Positions 39,301-48,456 of a stretch of DNA of 64,000 bases are shown here, one piece after another. Location of the stretch: NCBI GenBank assembly GCA_947165255.1, contig CAMUZR010000011.1, forward strand, positions 25,627 through 89,626, read 5' to 3'. The position numbers and the translations under genes were made by a program. Every line of letters starts with the position of its first letter. Position 1 is the first letter of the stretch. Below the pieces are notes generated by a model. The model did no database searches, was not told where the DNA came from, and was given only the letters and a program-made list of their open reading frames with translations. This DNA is from an uncultured Bacteroidales bacterium (GTDB taxonomy: Bacteria > Bacteroidota > Bacteroidia > Bacteroidales > P3).

Positions 39301-41195
39301 TCGTGGCTCTCGCCTCCAAAATTGCTGCTCGAGTGGTTTTCCCCTGAAGGTTGGTTCATGAGTGTGGTCACCACCAAATTGCTGGCGCCGTCCCAGTAGT
39401 AAGGGGTGCTGAAGGTGTAGGTCTGCGAACCGAAAGTATTCGGTGGATGGGTGCCGCTGTAAACAAGGGTATGTCCTTCGGTGATAGGGGTGAAATTAGC
39501 CTCTATGTAATCATTTATTTCTGTGGTGGTAAGGTAAATACTGAACTCTTTCTCCATCGATCCGTTGGTGCTCCAAGAGTAGGTGATCTCATTAATCGGT
39601 CCCGAGTGCAGCCCCATCTCCCTCAGATGCTCGGCAGTGTATATGCTCTGGCAGACCGAGTTGCCGGCCAAATTGTACACGGGCACCTGCTGGTTGGGCA
39701 TGCAATACACATCCGATGCTGACGATTGCCCGGGGCAGAGGTCGTGCGTGTGTCCCACTGTGCTCACCCAGTTACCGCGGCCCCCCGTCCAACAGACCGA
39801 GCGTACCTCAATCGTGTAGCTTTGGGCAGGTGCCAACCCAGAAAGGATGTAGGGACTTTCAGTGGCAGTCACCACCATGGGTGTTCCGCCTTCTTCGGGC
39901 GTAACCCTAACCTCATAGCTGGACACCCGACTTTCGTCGCCGGCTATATCCCATGCCACTGCTAGGCTGGAGAAATTAGCCTGGTCTATGTGTAGTTCTG
40001 TCACCTCCGGGCATGCCGATGCCAGCACCAACCTTACGTCGTCCACCAGATGCTGCTGCGATGGGCCTTGGTGTGTTCGCAGCACTATATAATGTCCCGA
40101 ACCGCTATACCCGCGCATCGACACTTGTTTGTGCCCATAGTCCTGCCCGACGGTTCTCACACTGCCCACAAGTTCAAATGTTTCCATTTCGTATGGATTG
40201 TCCATCACACCCACTTCAATAGGGATATTGCTAGAACTAAATAACCAAAAGTCCAGCATCGTCTCGTTCACATTGCCCTCGTAGTAAGGCAGTGCGGCAA
40301 TGGCGTATCCATTTGGGTCCGAGCTCTCTAAAACTAGGGCATAAGAGCCCATGCGGGCCTGGCTCGTGGGATATGCTTTACTTAGCAAACCGTTATCAGT
40401 CGTCCAGCAGCTGCTGATGTGCTGGCTCTCGCCCTCGCCGGAGGCATCCTCAAAACCATAGTGGTAGGGCAGGTCGTTGCGGGTGATGCGGCCGCAAGTG
40501 GTCTTCACCCGCTTTATCAGAGAGCAACATGGGCTCAGGCTGTCTATCAGCGAACTCACCCATACCGTGTGGGACTGTCCCGGAGATAGTCCGGTCTTCA
40601 GCTTCGTGGTGGACGTCCATTGCTCGTTTACCCCATCCCACATGAACCAAAAGGGACCCGTCGACAAGACCGATCTCCAGCGGAGCATTATCGAAGAGTC
40701 GTTGGGGTAAGAAATTTCCAGGTCGGTAGGCCTCTGATGGCACTCGTTGGAGTCCGTCCCCACCAGTTGGTAATGTAGCTGGAAGCCCCAAAAATATGCA
40801 GCTGATGCAACTGATGGAATATGACTATGCAGGCCGATTGTAAGACTGCTGGTGGCAGATGTGCAGCTTATAGAACCCTCATCCCGGAATATCTGTAGGT
40901 TGAGGCTGTCGTCGCCATCGTATATGTATAGGGTGTCATAATAACTTATGCGATAGCCTCCAGAAATCGCCACACGCATTCCTTCCGGAGCAGTAATGAC
41001 CACTTGTCCAATCATCGGGTCGTAGCCGTTTAATGGCCCCCCGTTGTCGAAAATAGTGCCCGTTGGATGAATGCAGCCGTTTACAGTTGTGGTGCCCGGA
41101 GTTATCAATATGCTGTATTGCGCATGTGACAATCCTATGCACATTAGGCATAGGAGTATGGAAACCAGTGATTTGTAGTGTGTTTTCCTTTCCAT
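36375..41195 (-). CDS. Giant secreted multidomain protein (CUB-like, FN3-like, PKD) with T9SS type B sorting domain
   Basis: 1606 aa; CUB-like YDTLYIYDGDD; PKD-like YLWDFGDGTTSTERNPTHVFRPGTYTIKLYA; C-terminal FFPNVFTPNLESNNLFRAYY..YEIWIYDRRGDLVYHSTDLSSGWDGTHEG. Confidence 0.88.
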   Translation of the reverse strand: MERKTHYKSLVSILLCLMCIGLSHAQYSILITPGTTTVNGCIHPTGTIFDNGGPLNGYDPMIGQVVITAPEGMRVAISGGYRISYYDTLYIYDGDDSLNLQIFRDEGSISCTSATSSLTIGLHSHIPSVASAAYFWGFQLHYQLVGTDSNECHQRPTDLEISYPNDSSIMLRWRSVLSTGPFWFMWDGVNEQWTSTTKLKTGLSPGQSHTVWVSSLIDSLSPCCSLIKRVKTTCGRITRNDLPYHYGFEDASGEGESQHISSCWTTDNGLLSKAYPTSQARMGSYALVLESSDPNGYAIAALPYYEGNVNETMLDFWLFSSSNIPIEVGVMDNPYEMETFELVGSVRTVGQDYGHKQVSMRGYSGSGHYIVLRTHQGPSQQHLVDDVRLVLASACPEVTELHIDQANFSSLAVAWDIAGDESRVSSYEVRVTPEEGGTPMVVTATESPYILSGLAPAQSYTIEVRSVCWTGGRGNWVSTVGHTHDLCPGQSSASDVYCMPNQQVPVYNLAGNSVCQSIYTAEHLREMGLHSGPINEITYSWSTNGSMEKEFSIYLTTTEINDYIEANFTPITEGHTLVYSGTHPPNTFGSQTYTFSTPYYWDGASNLVVTTLMNQPSGENHSSSNFGGESHERDSVVTMWYGRDNQAFSIDQLSSLTLVPCSYQPCIKLYSCATPSDCQTPLVMVREVGTTEATLFWSIDSNVNSWDIAYHSQRDSVWHTVQTNYTGHEYRFTQLRPSTTYLFRVTAVCDSGTAAGQAKAKTICKEHPLIYDDLYADNVICYYGIFSDPRSNMGVVNDGPAAMSSRHTVHIDIDETDPRTGGQLHTVPEGYCSSVRLGNYDVDAMAESITYILDIDTSEYDLLLLKYAAVMENPNHPDKYQPRFTFDITDMEGNLISNCYSADFIANSSLGWNLYAPSILWKDWTTVGIDLVPLQGWTIKVNLTTYDCAGGGHFGYAYFVMDLDNKKIVSRNCSTVENVFRAPAGFSYRWYSETDTTTLSDSDTLHVINAGKYYCDLSFVGAPNDSIHADCHFTLSAIASLRHPYARFSIDSTDANPCYHASLKMKNTSIITSDAAHHDSIANGCESYLWDFGDGTTSTERNPTHVFRPGTYTIKLYAMLADGACTDSAELQYTHINNCVRYDTAYRTMCEGETLWMFDSVLTMAGTYQLDSIIEGDSAITRTLYLTTLNTSSSELWIAECDSYFWTESSQTYTESGLYADTLTNAVGCDSIVSLHLTIDSSYDIHFYDTIYLDDTIMFEGTEYHSPGVYVFHLTTRSGCDSTRTLHLEQKALVLDSLSAIICEGTEYLFIDTLLTTTGVYNRFSHTEDLSVPDTLWNLTLTVKSQPRIDIESSHTCLDNPHYTLEAHSSLPFYYWYSTPADPDIAGMEDDSVISVNPLQTTTYYVRTEYADDPKCPSYDSIELYPIEALTAWIEVNPTRLMNAERSLTAICRTHGRADRYEWYLWYNQNPPFLYDTSAEITVEVPAYVDSLSITVTASNQTCFDADSVAIPIIQSELFFPNVFTPNLESNNLFRAYYTKINDYEIWIYDRRGDLVYHSTDLSSGWDGTHEGRPCVQGAYVYTCTYRDAITPGGIMRKTGTVVLVR

Positions 41196-41506
41196 GGAGC
41201 ATCAGCTTTTACCATTGCAAAGATATAAAATAAATATTGTTTTCAAAAATATTTAACTTTTGCCAAATCATTATTTAACTTTTTTTACATTTTGATACCC
41301 CTTCATTGCCATTTTTTAGTTGTATATTTGCCCACAGAAAAACCTTCGAGACAATCCTCGCACACCCCTCTTACTTCTCTCTTTGTTCGCATGTTGTCTT
41401 ACATTTGACTTACATTTGTATTGTGTTTTGTTTTTCGCCAATAAACAAAATGCAAACTAAATGCAAATAAAATACAAACCAAACATTAACTAAAACTTGA
41501 TAGAAT

Positions 41507-42391
41507 ATGGCACAGACACAAAAAAAATCGTTTATGGTGAAAGGCCGTGTTGCAGGCCTTGGCATTACTTGCTATGAGCGCGGGGGCAGGACGTACCTGC
41601 GCACCAGCACCAGAAAGGCTCCCTCCCGGCAGTCGGTAGGACAGTTTAAGACCCGCAGCAAGATGCGCCAATCCATTGCCTTGTGGGGCGCTTTCGGCAT
41701 CGACCATAAGCCCTTGATGGACACATCGGACGGGCTGATGGCATACACCGCTTTTCTCAAGGCCAACGCGGGCCTGCCCACCACCTACCTCACCAAAAAC
41801 ATGTACTGCCGAGGGGGCGTGCTGTTGCAGCCCGAGACGGTGGTCTCTTCGGGGCGCATGCCCCAAGTGGCATATAGGTTCGACTTGCTGGCCGACGGTC
41901 GCCGTGTGGTGCTTACCAGTTTGGCAACCGGTATTGACCCCGACGAGCTGCGCCAGCTGGACCTGCGCACAAATGCCGACGTCAGCAACCTGCTGCGGCT
42001 TACCTCGCGCAACCCCCAGCTGCAGCCGGGCGATATGCTCCGTTTCTACCGTCTGCAGCAGCAGGTGGAAGACGGCTGCCCCGGGCTGAGGGTTGAGTGT
42101 TGCGACTGCTTCTTAGACGACGACATGAGGCGCAATGTGAACCTTGAGTCGTGGCGTTTCCTCTCGGTCCGGGGATTTCTGGCCATTGCCGATGCCGACT
42201 CGGACGACCAGGGCTGGGCCGTGGTGCACTACTCGAAAAAGAAGCAGACCGCTTCGCCACAGAAGGTGCTCACCGCCTGCCAGACTTTTAGGCAGTACAC
42301 TACCGACAAGGCCTTTGTCGCTGCCGCCAAAAGCTACGGCAATGTGGCCAGGTTGGACACCCTCATTCCCAATGACTCCAACCGCGAGTAA
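41507..42391 (+). CDS. Uncharacterised protein, possibly DUF6266-like
   Basis: 294 aa; MAQTQKKSFMVKGRVAGLGITCYERGGRTYLRTSTRKAPSRQSVGQFKTRSKM resembles the N-terminal pattern of Bacteroidetes DUF6266-type proteins. Confidence 0.5.
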   Translation: MAQTQKKSFMVKGRVAGLGITCYERGGRTYLRTSTRKAPSRQSVGQFKTRSKMRQSIALWGAFGIDHKPLMDTSDGLMAYTAFLKANAGLPTTYLTKNMYCRGGVLLQPETVVSSGRMPQVAYRFDLLADGRRVVLTSLATGIDPDELRQLDLRTNADVSNLLRLTSRNPQLQPGDMLRFYRLQQQVEDGCPGLRVECCDCFLDDDMRRNVNLESWRFLSVRGFLAIADADSDDQGWAVVHYSKKKQTASPQKVLTACQTFRQYTTDKAFVAAAKSYGNVARLDTLIPNDSNRE

Positions 42392-42587
42392 TGGAGAACA
42401 GCTTCCGCCGGCTGCTTCTTGCCAAGCAACAGGCGCTGAGTTTAGGAATGCGTGAGTTAGGGCTGCCTTTGGGCGGCCCTTTTTCTTAGGTGGCAACTGT
42501 CGGTGGGCCAGCCTGCGCAAAGTTTTTTTTGCAGTTGGAATAATAAACGAATGATAGTTGCGTTAAATATAAATAAACTAATGTGAA

Positions 42588-43679
42588 ATGCGCAAAATAT
42601 TCGTCATATTGTCTGTCATGACGGTGTTGGTTCCCAAGGTTTTGTCTCAGGATAAAGCCCTCATGGCCGACTATCAGTCGCAGCTGCAGGCTCTTTTTGA
42701 GGAGGTCTACACTGCCCCAACCGACAACCAGCGCTATCATGCCAACGAGTCGGCCATGCAGCTCCTTGCCGAGGCCCTCGACCAAGAGAACTCCATAAAG
42801 TGGCAGTGGGATTTTGGCAGCCGCGTGTCGGTGTTGACCGCGCCAGACAAGAAGTTCCGCATTTTCACTTGGCCCGTGGTCAACGACGACGGTGAGTATG
42901 AGTGCTTTGGTTTTGTGCAGTCGTTGGACGAGAAGAAGGACGAGTATGACGTTTACCCGCTGTACGACAAGTCGCAGGAGATTGTCAACCGACAAGAGGA
43001 CCTGCTGACGCACGATAACTGGTTCGGCACTGTCTATCAGGAGCTCATCACCACCACTTACGAGGGCAAGACGTACTACACGCTGTTGGGTTCGTGCGTG
43101 GTGGATGCCCTTACCCAGCGCAAGATTATCGAGCCCATCTGTTTCAAATCGACCCACAGCCAGCCGCAGTTTGGCCAGAACCTTTTCCGAAAGGAGCGCA
43201 ACATACGCCGCGTAGTGCTCGAGTATACCACCAATGCCATGGTGTCGCTCCGCTATGAGGAGCAGTTTATCCGCACCGTGGAACGCATCCGGGCCAAACG
43301 TACCGGCACCGGCAGCAGGGGCAACTATGCGCGCAGCCGCCGCCCGGGCAAACGTGGCAAGGGGCGGCTCAGCCGGGTGAAAGCCACGGCCGCACGAACG
43401 GCCGCGGCCCAATCGGAACGCGTCACTTCAGGGCCTTCGATTAAAACTACCGATAAGAAGTACCGGATGATTATTTTTGACGAGGTGGCGCCGCAAATCG
43501 CTGGCATGGAGGGCTTGTTTCAATATTACGTCCCTTCGGGCGTTGAGTTGGCCTATGTGTTTGTCAATGGCCGTTGGGAGCTACGCGAGGGTGCCCAGGG
43601 CAGAGTGAATAATAAGAGGCTGAACCAGGATTTTGACAAGCCTATGGAAAAGAAGGCTCCGGCCTACATGGTGGAATAA
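42588..43679 (+). CDS. Secreted hypothetical protein with basic low-complexity segment
   Basis: 363 aa; signal peptide MRKIFVILSVMTVLVPKVLS; segment RAKRTGTGSRGNYARSRRPGKRGKGRLSRVKATAARTAAA. Confidence 0.65.
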   Translation: MRKIFVILSVMTVLVPKVLSQDKALMADYQSQLQALFEEVYTAPTDNQRYHANESAMQLLAEALDQENSIKWQWDFGSRVSVLTAPDKKFRIFTWPVVNDDGEYECFGFVQSLDEKKDEYDVYPLYDKSQEIVNRQEDLLTHDNWFGTVYQELITTTYEGKTYYTLLGSCVVDALTQRKIIEPICFKSTHSQPQFGQNLFRKERNIRRVVLEYTTNAMVSLRYEEQFIRTVERIRAKRTGTGSRGNYARSRRPGKRGKGRLSRVKATAARTAAAQSERVTSGPSIKTTDKKYRMIIFDEVAPQIAGMEGLFQYYVPSGVELAYVFVNGRWELREGAQGRVNNKRLNQDFDKPMEKKAPAYMVE

Positions 43680-43754
43680 TCTGTCGTAATAGTATTAACT
43701 CCAATCACTTTAGTATCTGTTAAAACTCCATTGCCGACTAAACAATCAAAGCAC

Positions 43755-45650
43755 ATGACGGGCGTTATATTAGATAGCATCAACAGCATAGAGGACTTGC
43801 GCAAGCTTGGGATTGAAGATTTGAAGCAGTTGGCCATTGAACTGCGGCACTATATCATTGACACCCTTTCGCAACATCCTGGACATCTGGCCTCGAGTTT
43901 GGGGACGGTGGAGTTGACGCTGGCCCTGCATTATGTCTTTAATACACCCGACGACAAGCTGATATGGGACGTGGGGCACCAGGCCTACGCCCACAAAATC
44001 ATCACTGGCCGACGTGACCAATTCCCCACCATTCGCACTTACGGCGGTCTGAGCGGCTTTCCCCGCATGGACGAGTCGCCCTTCGATGCCTTTGGCACGG
44101 GGCATAGCTCGACTTCTATCAGTGCGGCACTGGGCATGGCGACCGCCTCCAGCCTGCAGAACAATTCCAAGCGACAGCATATTGCCGTGATAGGCGACGG
44201 CGCCATGACGGGCGGAGAGGCTTTTGAGGCCTTGAATAATGCAGGGGTTTCGAAGGCTAATATCTTGGTGGTGCTCAACGATAACGGCATCAGCATTGAC
44301 AAGGCGGTGGGTGGGCTGAATAAATACCTTACCCGCATTACGGCTTCGCCCAAGTATAACAAGCTGAAGGAGAAGGTGTGGACAAAACTGGGCGGCAACG
44401 CTGAGAAGCGCGATAAGTATGCCGAGCATTCGCTGGATTTCTTTCAACACCTCACTTTCCTGGCCAAGACAGCCGCGCTGGGCGCCCCCAACCTGTTTGA
44501 GTCGTTGGGGTTCCGATACTTTGGCCCAATCGACGGCCATGATGTGGGCGAACTAGTGGAGGTGCTCTCGCAACTGAAGCAAATCAAGGGACCAAAGCTG
44601 CTCCATGTGGTTACCAAAAAGGGCAAGGGTCTGCGCTCTGCCGAGCGGCATCCGGTTGAATATCATGCCCCAGGCAAGTTCAATGCCGAAACGGGCGACC
44701 AGATAAAAAACAGCACAAGCGGCAAGCCCCTGAAATATCAGGAAGTTTTCGGCCGCACGATTATCGAGTTGGCAGAGAAAAATCCTGCCATTGTGGGCAT
44801 TACACCTGCTATGGCTACGGGCAGCTCGCTTAACTTGATGATGGCCCAGATGCCTTCGAGGGCTTTCGATGTGGGCATTGCCGAGCAGCATGCCGTCACC
44901 TTTGCCGCTGGACTGGCCGCGCAGGGCATGTTGCCCTTTTGCAACATATACTCTTCTTTTATGCAGCGCGCCTACGACCAGATTATCCACGATGTGGCAC
45001 TTCAGCGGCTGCCAGTGGTTCTCTGTCTGGACCGCGCCGGACTGGTTGGCGACGACGGACCTACGCACCATGGTGCTTTCGACCTCGCCTGTCTTCGCCC
45101 CATTCCGCAGCTCACCATCTGTGCCCCGATGGACGAGCATGAACTGCGCCACATGATGTACACTGCCCAGCTGCCCGACCAAGGGGCGGTGGTCATTCGT
45201 TACCCACGCGGGCTTAGTGTCCATGCCGACTGGCGCTGCCAGTTACAGAAGATGGAAGTGGGCAGAGGCCGCTGTGTGCGCGAAGGCTCCGACGTGGCCA
45301 TTCTCTCGCTGGGCCATATTGGTAATGCCGCTTTGGCTGCGGCCGAACGATTGCATGACGAAGGGGTGAGCACGGCCGTGTACGACATGCGTTATCTAAA
45401 ACCGCTTGACACAAAGCTGCTTGACGAGGTGGCTGCCCGTGGTTTCCACCGCATAGTCACCCTCGAAGACGGTGTGAAGAAAGGCGGTTTCGGCAGTGCC
45501 GTGCTGGAGTATTACGCCTCTGTCGGCATAATGATGCCCATCACTCTCCTCGGCCTCCCCGACACCTTTGTCACCCATGGCCCCGTTCCCCAACTCCATA
45601 AAGACTGCGGCATCGACGTGGACGGGATTGTTAGTGCCTGTCGCTTGTAG
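43755..45650 (+). CDS. dxs: 1-deoxy-D-xylulose-5-phosphate synthase
   Basis: LGTVELTLALHYVFNTPDDKLIWDVGHQAYAHKIITGRR; GDGAMTGGEAFEALNNAG; THHGAFDLACLRPIP. Confidence 0.93.
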   Translation: MTGVILDSINSIEDLRKLGIEDLKQLAIELRHYIIDTLSQHPGHLASSLGTVELTLALHYVFNTPDDKLIWDVGHQAYAHKIITGRRDQFPTIRTYGGLSGFPRMDESPFDAFGTGHSSTSISAALGMATASSLQNNSKRQHIAVIGDGAMTGGEAFEALNNAGVSKANILVVLNDNGISIDKAVGGLNKYLTRITASPKYNKLKEKVWTKLGGNAEKRDKYAEHSLDFFQHLTFLAKTAALGAPNLFESLGFRYFGPIDGHDVGELVEVLSQLKQIKGPKLLHVVTKKGKGLRSAERHPVEYHAPGKFNAETGDQIKNSTSGKPLKYQEVFGRTIIELAEKNPAIVGITPAMATGSSLNLMMAQMPSRAFDVGIAEQHAVTFAAGLAAQGMLPFCNIYSSFMQRAYDQIIHDVALQRLPVVLCLDRAGLVGDDGPTHHGAFDLACLRPIPQLTICAPMDEHELRHMMYTAQLPDQGAVVIRYPRGLSVHADWRCQLQKMEVGRGRCVREGSDVAILSLGHIGNAALAAAERLHDEGVSTAVYDMRYLKPLDTKLLDEVAARGFHRIVTLEDGVKKGGFGSAVLEYYASVGIMMPITLLGLPDTFVTHGPVPQLHKDCGIDVDGIVSACRL

Positions 45651-45888
45651 TGTAAGACTTTTCTTCCTTTTTGCATCTGACCATAACTGCCACAGTGCTT
45701 GTGCTTTAATGTCATTTCCAAAGGCACTGCTTGCTTTTTTATATTGCTGGTTGTTAACTTTTTTTTCTATATTATTTTTTTTTTGTATTTTTGTATTTTA
45801 CGAGTAAAATATTTTTTCGCTGAAATTCAATACTTTAAAGGATAATAATAGTAAAATTATAGTATAAACAATTAAAAATTTTTACAAA

Positions 45889-46296
45889 ATGACACCTTCG
45901 CATATTGAACACATTGCTATTGCAGTGACTGACCTTGACGAAGCCCTCCAGTACTGGGAGAATGTCATGGGTCTGAAATGCTACGCCATTGAAGAAGTTA
46001 CTGACCAGAAAGTTAAGACCGCTTTTCTGAAATGCGGCGAGACCAAAATCGAGCTGTTGCTCCCCACTTGCCCTGAAAGCACCGTGGCCAAGTTTATCGA
46101 GAAGAATGGCGGTCGTGGCGGTATGCACCACATTGCCTTCGCAGTTGAAGATACCGACCAGGCACTGAACGATGCCAAGGCAAAGGGATGCCGTCTGATT
46201 GACGAGCACAGCCGCCTGGGTGCCGAGCAGCTGCACATTGGTTTTCTACACCCCAAGAGCACGTTGGGCGTACTCACCGAATTCTGCTGCAAGTAA
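45889..46296 (+). CDS. mce: Methylmalonyl-CoA epimerase
   Basis: 135 aa; IEHIAIAVTDLDEALQYWENVMGL, GGMHHIAFAVEDTDQAL. Confidence 0.9.
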   Translation: MTPSHIEHIAIAVTDLDEALQYWENVMGLKCYAIEEVTDQKVKTAFLKCGETKIELLLPTCPESTVAKFIEKNGGRGGMHHIAFAVEDTDQALNDAKAKGCRLIDEHSRLGAEQLHIGFLHPKSTLGVLTEFCCK

Positions 46297-46423
46297 TAAC
46301 AGACCTTTCTATGCAGACCTGGTGCATTCCAGGTCCGCATTGCAAAATGAATTTTTCGGGATTAGGAATTGGCCGCTAAGGCCATGACCGACCCCCACAA
46401 TACTAACCAAAAAACTCTCAAAT

Positions 46424-47983
46424 ATGGCATTTGAAGAAAAGATAAAAGAGCTTCTTGACAAAAGAAGTGAAGCCAAAATGGGCGGTGGCCAAAAGCGCAT
46501 TGACAAACAGCACGAGCAGGGCAAACTGACCGCCCGCGAGCGTATCGCCCTTCTCCTCGACGAGGGTTCGTTCGAAGAGTTCGACATGTTCCTCACCCAC
46601 CGTTGCACCAATTTCGACATGCAGAAGCAGTCATTCTTGGGCGACGGCGTGGTCACCGGTTACGGTACCATCGAGGGTCGTCCGGTGTACGTTTTTGCTC
46701 AGGATTTCACCGTTTTTGCAGGTAGCTTGAGCGAGACTATGTCGCTGAAGATTTGCAAGATTATGGACCAGGCTATGAAGACGGGTGCCCCCGTTATCGG
46801 CATGAACGACTCCGGCGGAGCCCGTATTCAGGAAGGCTGCAACGCCCTGGCCGGCTATGCCGAGATTTTCGAGCGCAACATTCTTGCCAGCGGTGTGGTG
46901 CCTCAGATTAGCGCCATCTTCGGTCCCTGCGCCGGTGGTGCTGTGTATAGCCCCGCCCTCACCGACTTCATCCTCATGACCAAACAGAACAGCTATATGT
47001 TCCTCACTGGTCCCAAGGTGGTGAAGACCGTTACAGGTGAAGATGTGACTGTCGACAAGCTAGGCGGTGCCATGGTGCATGCTTCGAAGAGTGGTGTGGC
47101 CCATTTCGTCGGCGAGACGGAAGAAGCTACTATCGCTTTGATTCGCGACCTTATTAGTTACATTCCTTCCAATAATTTTGAGGAGGCTCCCTACATGGAG
47201 ACCCAGGACCCCGTAGACCGCTTGGAAGACAGCCTCAACGAGATTATCCCCGAGAACCCCAACGAGCCTTACGATGTGAAGGAAATCATCCATGCCATCG
47301 TGGACGACGGCAAATTCCTCGAGGTGCATGAGAAATTCGCTCCCAATCTGGTTGTCGGCTTTGCCCGCATGGGCGGCATGAGCGTGGGCGTGGTGGCCAA
47401 CCAGCCGAAGGCTATGGCCGGTGTGCTGGACTGCAACGCATCCCGTAAGGGTGGCCGGTTTGTCCGCTTCTGCGATGCCTTTAATATTCCTTTGGTCACT
47501 TTGGTTGACGTTCCTGGCTTCCTGCCCGGCACCGGTCAGGAGTATGCCGGCGTTATCGCCCACGGCGCAAAGTTCCTTTATGCATACGGTGAGGCCACAG
47601 TGCCCAAGGTGACTGTCACCCTGCGTAAGTCCTACGGCGGCGCACATATCGTCATGAGCTGCAAACAGCTGCGCAGTGACATGAACTATGCATGGCCTAC
47701 GGCTCAGATTGCCGTGATGGGTGCCAGCGGTGCTACCGAGGTGCTCCACGGCCGTGCGCTGAAGGAAATCACCGACCCCGAGGAGAAGGCTAAATTCATT
47801 GCTGAGAAAGAGAAAGAGTATAACGATCAGTTTGCTAACCCATACAATGCTGCTAAGTACGGCTACATCGACGACGTTATCGAGCCCCGCAACACTCGTT
47901 TCCGCGTCATCCGTGCCCTCCAGGTCCTGCAGACCAAGAAGGACAGCCTGCCTATTAAGAAGCATGGTAACATCCCGCTGTAA
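46424..47983 (+). CDS. mmdA: Acyl-CoA carboxylase / methylmalonyl-CoA decarboxylase alpha (carboxyltransferase)
   Basis: 519 aa; ARERIALLLDEGSFEEFDMFLTHRC, FGPCAGGAVYSPALTDFI, DVPGFLPGTGQEYAGVIAHGAK. Confidence 0.92.
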   Translation: MAFEEKIKELLDKRSEAKMGGGQKRIDKQHEQGKLTARERIALLLDEGSFEEFDMFLTHRCTNFDMQKQSFLGDGVVTGYGTIEGRPVYVFAQDFTVFAGSLSETMSLKICKIMDQAMKTGAPVIGMNDSGGARIQEGCNALAGYAEIFERNILASGVVPQISAIFGPCAGGAVYSPALTDFILMTKQNSYMFLTGPKVVKTVTGEDVTVDKLGGAMVHASKSGVAHFVGETEEATIALIRDLISYIPSNNFEEAPYMETQDPVDRLEDSLNEIIPENPNEPYDVKEIIHAIVDDGKFLEVHEKFAPNLVVGFARMGGMSVGVVANQPKAMAGVLDCNASRKGGRFVRFCDAFNIPLVTLVDVPGFLPGTGQEYAGVIAHGAKFLYAYGEATVPKVTVTLRKSYGGAHIVMSCKQLRSDMNYAWPTAQIAVMGASGATEVLHGRALKEITDPEEKAKFIAEKEKEYNDQFANPYNAAKYGYIDDVIEPRNTRFRVIRALQVLQTKKDSLPIKKHGNIPL

Positions 47984-48077
47984 TAATCTGGTGTTAGGTT
48001 AAATTGTCTGACACCCAATTGTTTATTTTATTAATTATTAACCCGGGGTTCTTCACCCCACAAAATTCAACTACAAA

Positions 48078-48365
48078 ATGAAGAAAGTTTTCTTAACTGC
48101 TTTCATCGCCGCTGCCTTCGCTTTCGGTATGGCTTCTTGCAACAACAACGCTACTGAAGAAGTTTGCGACTCCACTCCCGCAGAGACCACTGAATGCTGC
48201 GAGCATCAGCACGTTTGCACTTGCGCCGATACCACCTGCGCAATGAACAACTGCGAGAATTGCACCGACACTACCTGCTGCAAGAAAGAGTGCTGCAAGA
48301 AGGATGGTGCCTGCTGCAAGAAGGATGGCGCCAAGGAAGGCGAGTGCTGCCAAAAGGCTGAGTAA
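48078..48365 (+). CDS. Cys-rich small lipoprotein
   Basis: 95 aa; lipobox MASC; 17 Cys in the mature part including CCKKECCKKDGACCKKDGAKEGECC. Confidence 0.8.
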   Translation: MKKVFLTAFIAAAFAFGMASCNNNATEEVCDSTPAETTECCEHQHVCTCADTTCAMNNCENCTDTTCCKKECCKKDGACCKKDGAKEGECCQKAE

Positions 48366-48456
48366 GCACTAAGAACGGGGCCTTTGGGGGTGAGTCTTGA
48401 CCCATCCCCTTCGGCTCTATCCAAACTAACATTTTGATCGTTATATTTGAAATAAA

